DNA of 64,000 nt from JAPOUP01 sp965203605 (GCA_965203605.1 OZ241902.1:186001-250000); one strand, 5' to 3'. Positions 1 to 8,607 are shown, counted from the first letter of the stretch. Notes: a model not told the origin generated them from the letters alone. Numbers and translations are program-made.

Positions 1-2
1 AA

Positions 3-1051
3 CGGCTAGTTCTTGCTCGTAGGCGCCGAAAGCTAACAGCAAAGCACCTTTCTGAATGTTCCGATATTTCGGCGAAGACGATCACAAGGCTGGAGAACGG
101 AGAGAACGAGCCAGACGATCCCACAGTCCGCCGCTTGTGTGCGGCTCTTGATTATCCGATTGAACTTTTCTTTCGTGATGATCCTGAAACCATCGACACA
201 GGTGCAGTCAGCTTCCGCAGCCTCACAAGGATGGCCGCGAAAGACCGAGATGCTGCAATCAGTGCAGGAACTTTGGGAATCGAATTGAATGGATGGGTCG
301 AAGAACGGTTCAGCCTCCCGGCGTCCAATCTTCCGGATCTCAGCCATGAGACAGATCCGGAGACTGCTGCAATATCATTGAGGCAGCATTGGGCGTTGGG
401 AGAGAAACCGATCGGAAACATGGTCAGACTTCTGGAGACACAAGGCGTTCGTGTTTTTTCGTTGGCAGAGGACACGGCAAATGTGGATGCGTTTTCGTTC
501 TGGAATGATGAGAAACCGTTCGTCTTCTTGAACTACTTCAAGACGGTGGAACGCAGCATTTTTGATGCGCGCACGAACTTGGCCACTTGGTCTTGCACAA
601 ACATGGTGGTACGACGCCGTCCCGACCCGCAGAACGTGAGGCAGATGCGTTTGCGTCGGCGTCTTTGATGCCACGAAATAACATTCAAGCCAGAGTGCCT
701 AACGGAATTTCCGTTGATCGCCTGTTAAAGTTCAAGCCGCGCTGGCGAGTTTCAGCGATGGCTCTGGCATACAGGCTTCATGCTCTGGGGATTGTCACGG
801 CCTGGCAATACAAGTCGATTTGCATCGAGTTGGGGAAACGAGGGTTTCGATCTGGAGAGCCGGGAGGGATAGAAAGAGAGGAGTCGGCAATTTGGAGGAA
901 GATCCTCTCCCAGCTTTGGATGGAAAAGATGACGAAGTCGGTGATCGCTGAGGCGATGAACATGCCCCTGGATGAACTTGAAGGGATTATCGGCGCAAGG
1001 CACCGCCCTAAGGCAGGCCAGGATGGGGTCAATCTACATGCCGTAAGATAA
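3..1051 (+). pseudogene. XRE/ImmA-IrrE-type regulator, cut by window edge and frameshifted
   Basis: From base 3 the frame encodes a helix-turn-helix (SECSDISAKTITRLENGE) followed by the short linker typical of XRE regulators fused to an ImmA/IrrE (DUF955) zinc metallopeptidase. In that frame the protein stays open to 668, but the peptidase motif is in the next frame: HELGHLVLHKHGG begins at base 572 and continues with EREADAFASASLMP to a stop at 1049-1051. One base is missing near 567-571, exactly ahead of the zinc-binding HExxH. Members of this family cleave or derepress partners of mobile elements or stress genes. The true start lies left of the window. Either the gene is dead or the base is a sequencing error. 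Confidence 0.8.
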
Positions 1052-1127
1052 GGAATCGTGGATTGTGTGTCAGTTTAAGGTTGATGTCTCTTGAACGGTG
1101 CGGTCCTCATTGACCCAGAACACCAAT

Positions 1128-1367
1128 CTACTCATTTGTTCGTTCCTTCATTATGGTCTTGCCAAGCTTGCTCTGTTGCCGTGCTTTTCGGTAAGCGTAG
1201 GTTCCAAGACCGCCAACAATTGCAGCGGCAGCCGCAACAGGGATTGTTCCTGCAATTCCTCCCCCAAACGCAACGATTCCAATTCCCTTTCCAATATATG
1301 CTCCGCCCACGGCACAAGCGGTGGCGACACCGGCAGAGAACGTAAAGTCGCCTTTGAGTGTTTTCAT
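1128..1367 (-). CDS. small glycine/alanine-rich membrane protein, IS1595 passenger
   Basis: 79 residues with a charged N-terminus (MKTLKGDF), two hydrophobic Gly/Ala-rich stretches at about residues 10-35 and 40-57, and a basic tail. This suggests a hairpin membrane protein. Its start overlaps the stop of the upstream small gene by 4 nt (ATGA at 1364-1367), so it is translationally coupled to the transposase cluster. No family recognised; function unknown. It could be a passenger gene, or a product affecting the host or the element. Confidence 0.55.
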   Translation of the reverse strand: MKTLKGDFTFSAGVATACAVGGAYIGKGIGIVAFGGGIAGTIPVAAAAAIVGGLGTYAYRKARQQSKLGKTIMKERTNE

Positions 1368-1558
1368 GTCCTGACGCCCTCTCGTTCTTCAGGCGGTTGC
1401 CATCTATCCTTGAGAAGTCCGGCCCTCTTCGCGTCCTCGTAGCTCTCAATGTCTTCGTGCCCGACGTTCGGGGATCGCCAATGTGCATCGATGCCGAGCC
1501 ACCCAGGCCCCTTGAACTCCTTGGGGCAGCCAGGCACTGGACATTCCTTCGCGCTCAT
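1364..1558 (-). CDS. small Cys/His-motif protein, IS1595 passenger
   Basis: 64 residues beginning MSAKECPVPGCPKEF. Two cysteines spaced CPVPGC are followed by two histidines (DAHWRSPNVGHE), which resembles a single C2H2-like zinc finger. The C-terminus is acidic. It overlaps the transposase stop by 4 nt (1555-1558) and the next small gene by 4 nt (1364-1367). Such tight coupling argues that it is a real gene. Zinc binding is inferred from the spacing only; it could be a DNA-binding accessory to transposition. Confidence 0.55.
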   Translation of the reverse strand: MSAKECPVPGCPKEFKGPGWLGIDAHWRSPNVGHEDIESYEDAKRAGLLKDRWQPPEEREGVRT

Positions 1559-2526
1559 GCCGCCGCTTCCGCCTTGGCAACAAGGTCGTCATACTTGATC
1601 CGCTTCCCGACCATCCCACGGGCCATGAACGCCATCTGGTCGACTGTGTCCATGTCGCGGATGTTGTTACGCCCCTCGAACTCCGCGAGGTAGCGGGGCA
1701 GGTGCGAATCCGAAATGTGGTGGAACGTGCCGTGGTACCCGCGCTTGAACAGGCTCCACAGCGCCTCGATGCCGTTCGTGTGCACGTCATCCCTGACATA
1801 CTCGTGTGCGCTGTGGTTGACGCTCTCATGCGGCCTGTCGAGGCCTTTGTACGCTCCGGCCTCGTCGGTGTAGACCGTTGCGGTTTCCTCGGTGCGATCA
1901 TGGACGAACTCTTGCAGAGTCTTGGCGTCCGTGCCGTGCACAACCGCCACGCTCACCTTCCTGGACCCGCGGTCCTTCACGCCGGCGACAATCGCCTTGC
2001 CCGCAGTCCCGCGCCCGATTCCGGATTCCTTCCGTTCCTTCCGCCTCTTGTTCGACATGTTCTTGACCTTGCCTCCGATGGCCGTCCCATCGGCCTCGCA
2101 CGGGCCGGGGAACGGCTTGTCGATGCCGTCCATGAAGCCCTCGCGGATCCGCTGCATGAGGAACCACGCGGTTCCCTGGCGCAAGCCAATGTCGCGACAT
2201 ATCTTCATGCTGGCAGTGCCCTTGATGCCAGTGGACATCAGGTGGATGCCAATGGCCCACATCTGCAAGCCAATCCTGCTCGACTGCATCACGGTGCCGT
2301 GCTTCACGGAGAAATGGCCCCGGCAGTCCCTGCAGCGGAACGGCATGGGCTTCCGGTTCCTTTCCTCGCGGGTGCTGGTCGACCCGCAGTGCGGGCAGAA
2401 CCTGCCATCAGGCCAGCGCTGCTGCTCGAACCACCTTTCGGCCGCCGCGTCGTTCGGGAACATTTTCAGCATCTGAATGATGGTCATGCCTTTGCGGTGC
2501 GAGCGTCCTGGTGCCTTGCGGGCCAT
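1555..2526 (-). CDS. IS1595-family (ISXO2-like) transposase
   Basis: About 323 residues. An N-terminal zinc ribbon (CPHCGSTST with CRDC, residues about 45-70) is followed by the ISXO2-like catalytic domain. Probable acidic ligands lie in CEADGTAIGG and VYTDEAGAYKGL, and the HTNGIEALWSLFKRG block is typical of the DDN/DDE end. The start at 2526 (MARKAPGRS) is preferred because AGGAG lies about 8 nt upstream and the longer frame would begin inside the neighbouring IS5 inverted repeat. It looks intact and heads a coupled cluster with two small genes. Its own promoter appears to have been separated from it by the IS5 insertion. Confidence 0.85.
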   Translation of the reverse strand: MARKAPGRSHRKGMTIIQMLKMFPNDAAAERWFEQQRWPDGRFCPHCGSTSTREERNRKPMPFRCRDCRGHFSVKHGTVMQSSRIGLQMWAIGIHLMSTGIKGTASMKICRDIGLRQGTAWFLMQRIREGFMDGIDKPFPGPCEADGTAIGGKVKNMSNKRRKERKESGIGRGTAGKAIVAGVKDRGSRKVSVAVVHGTDAKTLQEFVHDRTEETATVYTDEAGAYKGLDRPHESVNHSAHEYVRDDVHTNGIEALWSLFKRGYHGTFHHISDSHLPRYLAEFEGRNNIRDMDTVDQMAFMARGMVGKRIKYDDLVAKAEAAA

Positions 2527-2552
2527 GCGATCTCTCCTCTCGACTATGCTAG

Positions 2553-3425
2553 GGTCTGTTGACAATCATGCTGCCGCCACCACGCCGGCTACGGGATGAA
2601 TCCCGGCCGCAAAGCTCGCGTCCGTCCTGTCGCAGCGCGTCGCGATCGCACGGAACTCCCTGGTTCTGGCGAGGAAATTCCCGACCTGATGCCGCCACCC
2701 GTACATCTCCCGGTCGTGCTCCCTGGGCTCCGTCCGGTTCCGCTTCGACGGAACCACCGCCTCCGCCCCGCGCAGGGCCAGATCCTCCAGGAGCCAGTCC
2801 GCGCCGGACGCCCTGTCCCCGACCAGCGCCCCGAAGGAGAGCCCGTCCGGAAGCTTCGCCGTCCCCGCGGGGCCGTGCGCCTGCCCGGGCAGGATCACGA
2901 AGCGGACCAGGTATCCGGGCGCGTCCACGGCCGCCACGACCTTGCCCGTCAGGCCGCCCCGGGAGCGGCCGGTCCCCCTTCTGCGCCCGCCGCCTTCCGG
3001 TGCGCCTGCACGACCGTGCCGTCGACGAACACCCATTCGGGGCCGGACCCCTCCGACAGGGCGTCGGAAACGCGTTCGAAAACCCCGGACAACGCCCAAC
3101 GGCGGAACCGCCTGAAGACGCTGTCCCGGTTGCCGAAGCGCTCCGGAAGGTCGCGCCACGGCGAGCCCGTCCGGAACCGCACGGGCACCGCCTCCACGAA
3201 AAGACGGTTGTTCGCCGCGGTGACGCCGGGGTCGGTCGCCTTGCCGGGCAGCATGGGCCCGGTCCGCGCCCACATGGCGTCGGTCAGCACCGTTCTGGTC
3301 GGTCAGCACCGTTCTGTCCGCATCCATCATGTCACCCGCTCTCCTGCCTGTGCCGCCGTTCCGGCATGCCTTGCGGCGAAAACAACAGGGGATGCGCCGA
3401 ATCGCAACCCAATTGTCAACAGGCC
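2553..3425 (-). mobile_element. IS5-family (IS427-like) element, defective
   Basis: An 873-bp element with 14-bp inverted repeats, GGTCTGTTGACAAT at 2553-2566 and its near-perfect complement at 3412-3425. It is flanked by CTAG on both sides (2549-2552 and 3426-3429), the target preferred by the IS427 group. It lies between the IS1595 transposase gene and a promoter-like sequence at 3431-3459. The encoded transposase is broken. Confidence 0.85.
2566..3330 (-). pseudogene. IS5-family transposase, broken
   Basis: The N-terminal part (MWARTGPMLPGKA, SPWRDLPERFGN, VFVDGTVVQAHRK) is in one frame up to 2949. The C-terminal part (GRSRGGLTGKVVAAVD, GDRASGADWLLEDL, PSKRNRTEPREHDREMYG) is in another. 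Two-frame architecture is common in IS427 elements. However, a 19-bp tandem duplication (3279-3297 and 3298-3316) also shifts the first codons, and the catalytic Glu expected in RHxxENF is Gly (RHQVGNFL). The enzyme is therefore very probably inactive. Confidence 0.8.
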
Positions 3426-3430
3426 CTAGT

Positions 3431-3459
3431 TAAATAGCATAAAATTCTGGCCGTGTCAA
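3431..3459 (-). promoter_or_regulatory. sigma70-like promoter, probably the original IS1595 promoter
   Basis: On the minus strand TTGACA (3459-3454) and TATTTA (3436-3431) are separated by 17 nt, and the promoter points at the IS1595 transposase. The IS5 element at 2553-3425 now lies between this promoter and the gene. Assignment rests on consensus match and geometry only. Confidence 0.45.
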
Positions 3460-3538
3460 GAAATTTTGGCTAGTTAGGCGTATAAGCCCCGAAGTAATAC
3501 CAAAGCAAATGAGTAATCACCGATCGGCGTCCCGGATA

Positions 3539-3947
3539 TCACGGCACCGCCCATTCCCTCGTGGTGATCCGCGTGACCTCCCCCTTTCGGCCGATGAAGG
3601 CGTCCCGCACCCACTCCACGGTCTCCCTGACATGCCCCCCGCTTCCGGACACCCGGTTGGCGAAATGGCGGTTCCTCGGCACGGAGAACAGGGTCTCCAC
3701 GGGGTTCAGTTCCGGGCCGTGGGTGGCAGCCTGAGCAGGGAGACGTTGGCGGGGACATCCAGGCCCCCCGACCGGTGCCAGCCCGCCCCGTCCAGGACAA
3801 CCAGCGTGTGCCGTCCGGCGGGGACCGGTTCCCCGATCTCCGGGAGGCGCCGGTCCGTCTCCACGGTGCTGGGGGGACATGTGCCGGAAGCCCAGCCTCC
3901 GCACCGGCCAGCGTGCGCTCTCCACCGTGTACGCCACCCCGGGGGCT
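3539..3947 (-). pseudogene. IS630-family transposase remnant (copy 1)
   Basis: Recognisable blocks are VRRLGFRHMSP, then (after a deletion) the catalytic-type block VVLDGAGWHRSGG, then HGPELNPVETLF and the terminal TRITTREWAVP ending at 3539. A one-base deletion breaks the reading frame just before HGPELNP, and the same deletion occurs in copy 2. No N-terminal helix-turn-helix remains. Confidence 0.7.
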
Positions 3948-4045
3948 AGCGACTGCCGCCGGGCGGTCTGGCCCGTGCCGCTGGCGGAGGGTTGGAACGG
4001 GATCCTGCGCCGCGGGCCGGAGAGGGTTCCCGGCTGGTTCGGGAC

Positions 4046-4475
4046 GATGTATTGCGGGGGTGGATGGGCCGAACGGGAGTACGTCTGGAGCCCGCACCCC
4101 GACGGCCGCGTCCGGCGGCGGATCGCGGCGATGGGTGCCGCCTGGACCCGGCGGCTCGGGCAGAGCGTTCCGGTGATCTTCCCCAGACGGGCGGAACGGA
4201 CGGCGGTTTGTCGGCTGCTGTCGAACGATGCGGTGACCATGGAGCACATACTGGGGTCCCACTGCGAGCGGTCGGACGGCCCCTCGTGACGTTCCTGGCC
4301 GACGCGGACCTGCTGCAGGGCGGGGCGAAGGACAGCGTCCGCTGGGTGGACGGGCTGGACCGGGCGCAGGGCCTCGCCGACGCCTGCCCGGACACGAGGG
4401 TGGTGAACGTTCGCCACCGGGAGGGCGGTTTCCGCCAGCTTTTCACGCGGGCGGAGGAAAAGGGCGCGGAGTTTC
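4046..4475 (+). pseudogene. IS4/Tn5-like transposase fragment inside IS630 copy 1
   Basis: The plus strand encodes WAEREYVWSPHPDGRVRRRI and RTAVCRLLSNDAVTMEHIL, the DNA-binding N-terminus of Tn5/IS4-type transposases. After a frame change near 4260 it encodes AKDSVRWVDGLDRAQGLADA and VRHREGGFRQLF, equivalent to the family's central region. The segment between these blocks is deleted, and the usual DREGD acidic motif reads HREGG. IS630 sequence resumes at about 4476. Its orientation is opposite to the host element. Confidence 0.6.
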
Positions 4476-4768
4476 CTGCCTGTTTCCGGACACGGAATAC
4501 AGGGCGGCGGCACTGGCCACACGCGGAATGTTGGGGTGCCGCACAGCATGTTGTTCCGATTTTGTTCCTGAGTCCTTACTTATTTGGTTTGGTATCAGTA
4601 TTCGCGATAGCTGGGACGGCGATGGTTTTCTCAGGATAGATTCTGGATATCGGAAATGCAGATACCCAGTTTCACAGAATTAGTTGTTGCTTTGCTTCAA
4701 TTTCTCATAGTCTTTGAGACAGATCGCCATTTGGCGATACGATTCATCAGATAGTCCGGGTTGAATTC

Positions 4769-5240
4769 ATGGCTGAACATCCGACTTTGGAGCCTTTCAA
4801 ATTCAATAGCTGGTAGGAATGCAACGCTGGGAAACTGCGCCCGTCCGTCGGCAATCGGCTTGTGCACAGTAAGGTGACACGATGCTGGAGATCGCCGATG
4901 GTGGCAATATCCGTGATGTGGCAGTGCGCGAAGGCGAAGTCTTGATTCCGCTGCCGCACTCGCGCCACAGTGACCGCAGGAAGGGTCGATCGGAATTGGA
5001 GTCGAAGCCCCGTGCCAACCCGACATGTAGGAATGGGTCGAGTGGTATTGTTTCAACTGCGAATGGCTGCTGCATTGGTCTGGAACGAAACCTGGTCGGA
5101 AGAGTCCGCTGCTCCCGAAAGATTGAAAAACATCGCGGCCGGGACTGCCAACTAAGGAGATTACCGGCAGCGTCACGTCCGGTCGCTGTTGGTACAATCG
5201 CCTGCAAGCGTGCATTCCTCAACGGTCTTGCAACTACAGA
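4769..5240 (+). pseudogene. haaO: decayed 3-hydroxyanthranilate 3,4-dioxygenase
   Basis: ATG at 4769 starts MAEHPTLEPFKFNSW, followed by an in-frame TAG and then LRPSVGNRLVH, as expected near the HaaO N-terminus (the family reads similarly at NFQ-W and PPVGN). An internal deletion joins this to GDTMLEIADGGNIRDVAVRE and GEVLIPLPHSRHS, the cupin core. Another frame holds VEWYCFNCEWLLHW, matching the zinc-binding C-terminal part of bacterial HaaO. The enzyme opens 3-hydroxyanthranilate in tryptophan/kynurenine catabolism. At least one stop, one deletion and several frame changes make it non-functional. It ends just upstream of the P450 gene. Confidence 0.6.
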
Positions 5241-5275
5241 ACGGCAACTAGCAAACGAAAGGCAGAGACAAGGAA

Positions 5276-6475
5276 TTGGACCGTTTTCCGACTTCCGGTA
5301 TTGATCTGTTTTCAGACGATGCCATTCGTACACCCTATCCATATTGGACTCAGCTTCGCGATCTGGGACCAGCCGTCTGGCTGACCCGGTACAACATTTG
5401 GGTTGTTGCCCGATACGACGAGGTGAAGGCCGTGCTTGGCAACTGGCGGCTGTTCACGACGGCCAAGGGCGTTGCTATGGATGACAGCGTGAACGAGGCA
5501 ACCTCCGGCCCGGGACGCGCCAACTCCCTGACCAGCGATCCGCCCCTGCATGACGAGATCCGAAGCATCACCGGCATTCCGTTACGTCCTAAGGGCTTGC
5601 GCGATATCGAGAAAATCGTGAAGGATACCGCAAAATCGCTGGTTGAAGACATTTGTCGGCGTGGTGACGTCGACGGCATGAAAGATATCGCACAATTCCT
5701 GCCGATGAACCTGGTACGCGAATTCGTCGGTCTTCCAGAAAGTGGACGGGAAAACATGTTGAAATGGGCAGCCGCCACGTTCAATGCGATGGGTCCAATG
5801 AATGAGCTGGGGAAATCGGCCATTCCGCAAATCCGGGAGCTTCACCAGTATTGCATCAACGAAGCCGTGCCGCCGAACCTGAAAAAGGATGGTTGGGCCG
5901 ACAAACTCTATCAGGCCGCGGATGAGGGGAAAATCGAAAGGTCGCAGTACCCAGGCTTGATGCGGGAATATGTCGGGCCCGCTTTGGACACGACCATTTT
6001 TGGAACAGGCCACCTGTTGCGGCACCTGTCTCTCAATCGAGATCAGTGGCATCTTCTCAAATCAGACAAATCGCTTTTGCCTTCCGCTATCAATGAAGCG
6101 TTGCGTCTGGATTCTCCAGTTCGTTCATTTACCCGCTACGTACGGAAGGACACTGAAATCGGTGCTTCCGCCATAAAGGAAGGCGACCGTGTCATGGTGC
6201 TTTACGGCTCGGCGAACCGCGACGAACGCAAATACCCCAACCCTGAGAAGTTCGATATAACGCGACCGAACAAGGACCATTTTGCGTTTGGATATGGTTT
6301 GCACACCTGTGGTGGCATGCATCTCGGCAAACTGGAAATGACGGCACTGCTCGAAGCGATGCTGGACCAGATCGACTATTTCGAAACGGATGAGCCGACC
6401 ATGGTGATGAACAATACACTGCGCGGTTTCGCAGCCATGCCGATGCGTGTTTTTGCCAAAACCTTGATGACGTGA
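5276..6475 (+). CDS. cytochrome P450 (CYP199-like)
   Basis: 399 residues, normal for a soluble bacterial P450. Visible motifs are the I-helix region GPALDTT, the ExxR of the K-helix (EALR), and the heme loop FAFGYGLHTCGG with Cys345 as thiolate ligand. PYPYWTQLRDLGPAVWL, FNAMGPMNELGKSAI and the NNTLRG C-terminal loop resemble CYP199 enzymes, which O-demethylate or hydroxylate para-substituted benzoates. The substrate is inferred. The start is TTG at 5276 with AAGGA immediately upstream; no in-frame ATG occurs before residue 68. No ferredoxin or reductase is adjacent. It stands alone between a dead haaO gene and an IS630 relic. Confidence 0.9.
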   Translation: MDRFPTSGIDLFSDDAIRTPYPYWTQLRDLGPAVWLTRYNIWVVARYDEVKAVLGNWRLFTTAKGVAMDDSVNEATSGPGRANSLTSDPPLHDEIRSITGIPLRPKGLRDIEKIVKDTAKSLVEDICRRGDVDGMKDIAQFLPMNLVREFVGLPESGRENMLKWAAATFNAMGPMNELGKSAIPQIRELHQYCINEAVPPNLKKDGWADKLYQAADEGKIERSQYPGLMREYVGPALDTTIFGTGHLLRHLSLNRDQWHLLKSDKSLLPSAINEALRLDSPVRSFTRYVRKDTEIGASAIKEGDRVMVLYGSANRDERKYPNPEKFDITRPNKDHFAFGYGLHTCGGMHLGKLEMTALLEAMLDQIDYFETDEPTMVMNNTLRGFAAMPMRVFAKTLMT

Positions 6476-6536
6476 AACGGCGGTGGTTTCCAATGAGTTC
6501 TATGCCAAAGAGGTCGATGGCGTTGAATTGAATTTC

Positions 6537-6592
6537 TGCCCCACTTCCACTTCAGAATGCAACACCTGCCATTTCAGCAGCGGGAGCGCAGC
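6537..6592 (+). repeat. dispersed ~45-bp repeat, copy A
   Basis: The core CCCACTTCCACTTCAGAATG continues to a GCCATTTC...AGCAGCGGGAG end. Similar sequence recurs at about 44147-44200 in the same orientation, and at 17736-17783 and 50122-50168 inverted. It lies between the P450 gene and IS630 copy 2. It may be a solo IS end or a small non-autonomous element. Confidence 0.5.
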
Positions 6593-6659
6593 CCGAGCAA
6601 AGGGAATGGCAGGAAGGCGGGGTTTCCGGCCCCGGAATGGCTGGAGGCCCGTCGTGGAG

Positions 6660-7826
6660 TAATACCAAACCAAATAAGTGATCACCGACAGGCGTCCCGG
6701 ATCTCACGGCACCGCCCATTCCCTCGTGGTGATCCGCGTGACCTCCCCCTTCCGGCGGATGAAGGCGTCCCACGCCCGCTCCACGGTCTCCCTGACATGC
6801 TCCGCGCTTCCGGACACCCGGTTGGGGAGGTGCCGGTGCTTCAGGAGGGGGAACACCGTTCCGCCCGGATTGAGCTCCGGGCCGTGGGCGGCAGCCTGGG
6901 CAGGGAGACGCTGTCCGGTATCCCCAGGTCCCTCGACCGGTGCCGGCCCGCCCCGCCGGGGACCACCAGGGCGCGCTTTCCGGCGGGGACCCGCTCCCCG
7001 ATGCCGCGGAGGTGCCGGTCCGTCTCCGCGGTGCTGGCCCTGCCGCAGACATGCCCGACCGCGTCGCCCGTCGCGGGGCAGGCGGGGGACAGGTACAGGT
7101 GTCCGTACCGGTGGTCCCGCACGATGCGCGGGCGCGTCCCTTTCCTCGCCCGGACCCTCGACAGCATGCCCTTCCGCCCCACCCGCGCCCCGTCCTGCAG
7201 GTAGACGGGCACATCCTCCGGGGCCACGCCGTCGGGCACCGCCTCCCGCGCCAACCGGACGGAAGCCCCGCGGAATCCCACCCGGGCGGCGGGGTCCGCC
7301 CTCGGGTGGACGGGCCGCGGGGACATGTGCCGGAAGCCCAGCCTCCGCACCGGCCGGCGCGCGCCCTCCAGCGCGCACCCCACCCGGAGGCTGTCCGCGA
7401 TCCGCTTCCGGACGTCGGCGACGGGCCGGCGCGACGGCCCGCCCGCGTCGGGGTCCGGCCCCCCATCCAGCCACGACCTGACCTCCCCGGCCTGCCCGTT
7501 TCCCAGCTTCGGCGGAGCCCCCGGCCGGGCGGCGTCCCGCAGGCACCTCGGTCCGCGACAGCCCGTCCTCCATGACCAGGGCGATGGCGCGCAGCCTGCG
7601 ACGGCGGTCGCGGAACCTGTGTTTCCGGGCCAGCTCCCGTAACTAACGGGGTGTGTGGTCGGTGCGCGGGACCATGACTTTCGCTGGCATGCCGTTCTCT
7701 CCTTCCGCCTGTTTCCCGGACACGGAACAAAGGACGGCGGCACCGGCCACACGCGGAATGTTGGGGTGCCGCACAGCATGATGTTCCGCTTTTGTTCTTG
7801 AGTCCTTACATATTTGGTTTGGTATA
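6660..7826 (-). mobile_element. IS630-family element, copy 2 (longest copy)
   Basis: About 1.16 kb, bounded by TAATACCAAACCAAATAAGT (6660) and ATTTGGTTTGGTATAA (to 7826). The ends are inverted repeats flanked by TA, as for IS630/mariner-type insertion. Sequence matches copies 1, 3 and 4. The transposase gene inside is broken. Confidence 0.85.
6704..7690 (-). pseudogene. IS630-family transposase (copy 2), broken
   Basis: The start MPAKVMVPRTDHTP at 7690 runs into a stop at about 7645. Then the frame LRDAARPGAPPKLGNGQA continues through VRRLGFRHMSP, EDVPVYLQDGARVGRKGML and HRYGHLYLSPACPATGD, then frameshifts one base before HGPELNP and ends TRITTREWAVP. Most of the helix-turn-helix present in copy 4 is deleted here. 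The usual catalytic VLDGAGWH block reads VVPGGAGRH, so the acidic residue is lost. Confidence 0.75.
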
Positions 7827-8019
7827 AGGACTGGCGTTTCCCAAGGTCTTTCAACGAATCCCGGCATCTACAGCAATCCGGTCGCCGCGTGCTTCGCACA
7901 AATCTTGCCGCCGCTTTCAAGCTCCGTCCCAACGCCCCCCGTGCCTTATGTCCTGGGATGGGCAGCAGCGAATCCGTCGCTCTGGTCCGATCCTGAGGGT
8001 TTCCGCCCGATCCGGGGCG

Positions 8020-8208
8020 TCAGTCACCCCGCGACAGTCGCTCGTCCAGAATAGCCTTGATGCGGGTGACCTGGTTTCCGAGAGAGCCGACTTTGTCCCG
8101 GACCCAACCGACCTCGGTCTGCGGTTCCTCCCGGATCGAACTGATCTTCAAATAGAAAACGTCGGCCACGGCGACGTCCAGCGCGGTGAGTCCGCCGACC
8201 ATCCACAT
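8020..8208 (-). CDS. small hypothetical protein
   Basis: 62 residues: a hydrophobic N-terminus (GGLTALDVAVADVFYLKI), then a charged part that may form a helix or coiled coil (VRDKVGSLGNQVTRIKAI). Third codon positions are GC-rich like genuine genes, but no clear ribosome site precedes the ATG. The frame also stays open upstream, so it may be the tail of a longer decayed gene. No family recognised. Confidence 0.3.
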   Translation of the reverse strand: MWMVGGLTALDVAVADVFYLKISSIREEPQTEVGWVRDKVGSLGNQVTRIKAILDERLSRGD

Positions 8209-8607
8209 GATCGTTGGTCTGTCGAAGCTCCGTCGGCGGCAGGCTGGCCCGGGCCGAAGCGCCTGTCCAATCCACCCAACCTATTCCGGCGTGAAGCAAT
8301 GGTGGGTCATCTCAGCCATAGGGATCCTTGATGGTTCCAGTCCTTGCCGTCTGGCGTGCCGCCGCGCTTTCGCTGAGCTTTCCGGCGGTTCGCCCATACG
8401 TTGAATCTATATCCTGTGGCGCGGAAGAGCGAGTTTCGCATTCCGGAATTCCGGCAATCTGGTTTGGATGTGCTACCGGGCGGCCGTCTCACTATCGCCA
8501 AGCCTGGAAGGCCCGGAATCGTCGCCAGTTGACACGAGCTGGTCGCACCCGGCGGTTGCCGTGAACTGCGCCGGTTTCCTGAAAGCCACACCAAAGGCCT
8601 GGCTCCC
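8209..8607. other. about 400 bp without a recognisable gene
   Basis: Both strands were read. Only short, low-quality frames are present between the small hypothetical gene and the 3' end of the Nudix regulator. No repeat, terminator or RNA was recognised. Confidence 0.4.

Larger units (their letters stand above)
3495..4596 (-). mobile_element. IS630-family relic, copy 1 (mosaic)
   Basis: The ends read TAATACCAAAGCAAAT (3495) and ATTTGGTTTGGTAT (to 4595), matching the ends of three other copies in the window. The interior keeps the C-terminal third of an IS630 transposase in broken frames. It has lost most of the N-terminal half and instead carries a plus-strand fragment of an IS4/Tn5-like transposase (about 4046-4475). 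It is dead and composite. Confidence 0.8.

Noticed and set aside
1702..2562. 286-residue plus-strand reading frame opposite the IS1595 transposase
   Set aside because: Pro/Ala/Arg-rich shadow of the transposase on the other strand; no family similarity.
2559..3437. Two long plus-strand frames opposite the IS5 element
   Set aside because: Extreme Pro/Arg content and exact antisense to recognisable transposase blocks; GC-rich shadow frames.
6552..7932. Several 200-390 residue frames over IS630 copy 2 on both strands
   Set aside because: They are alternate frames of the same broken transposase; only segments with family motifs were kept.
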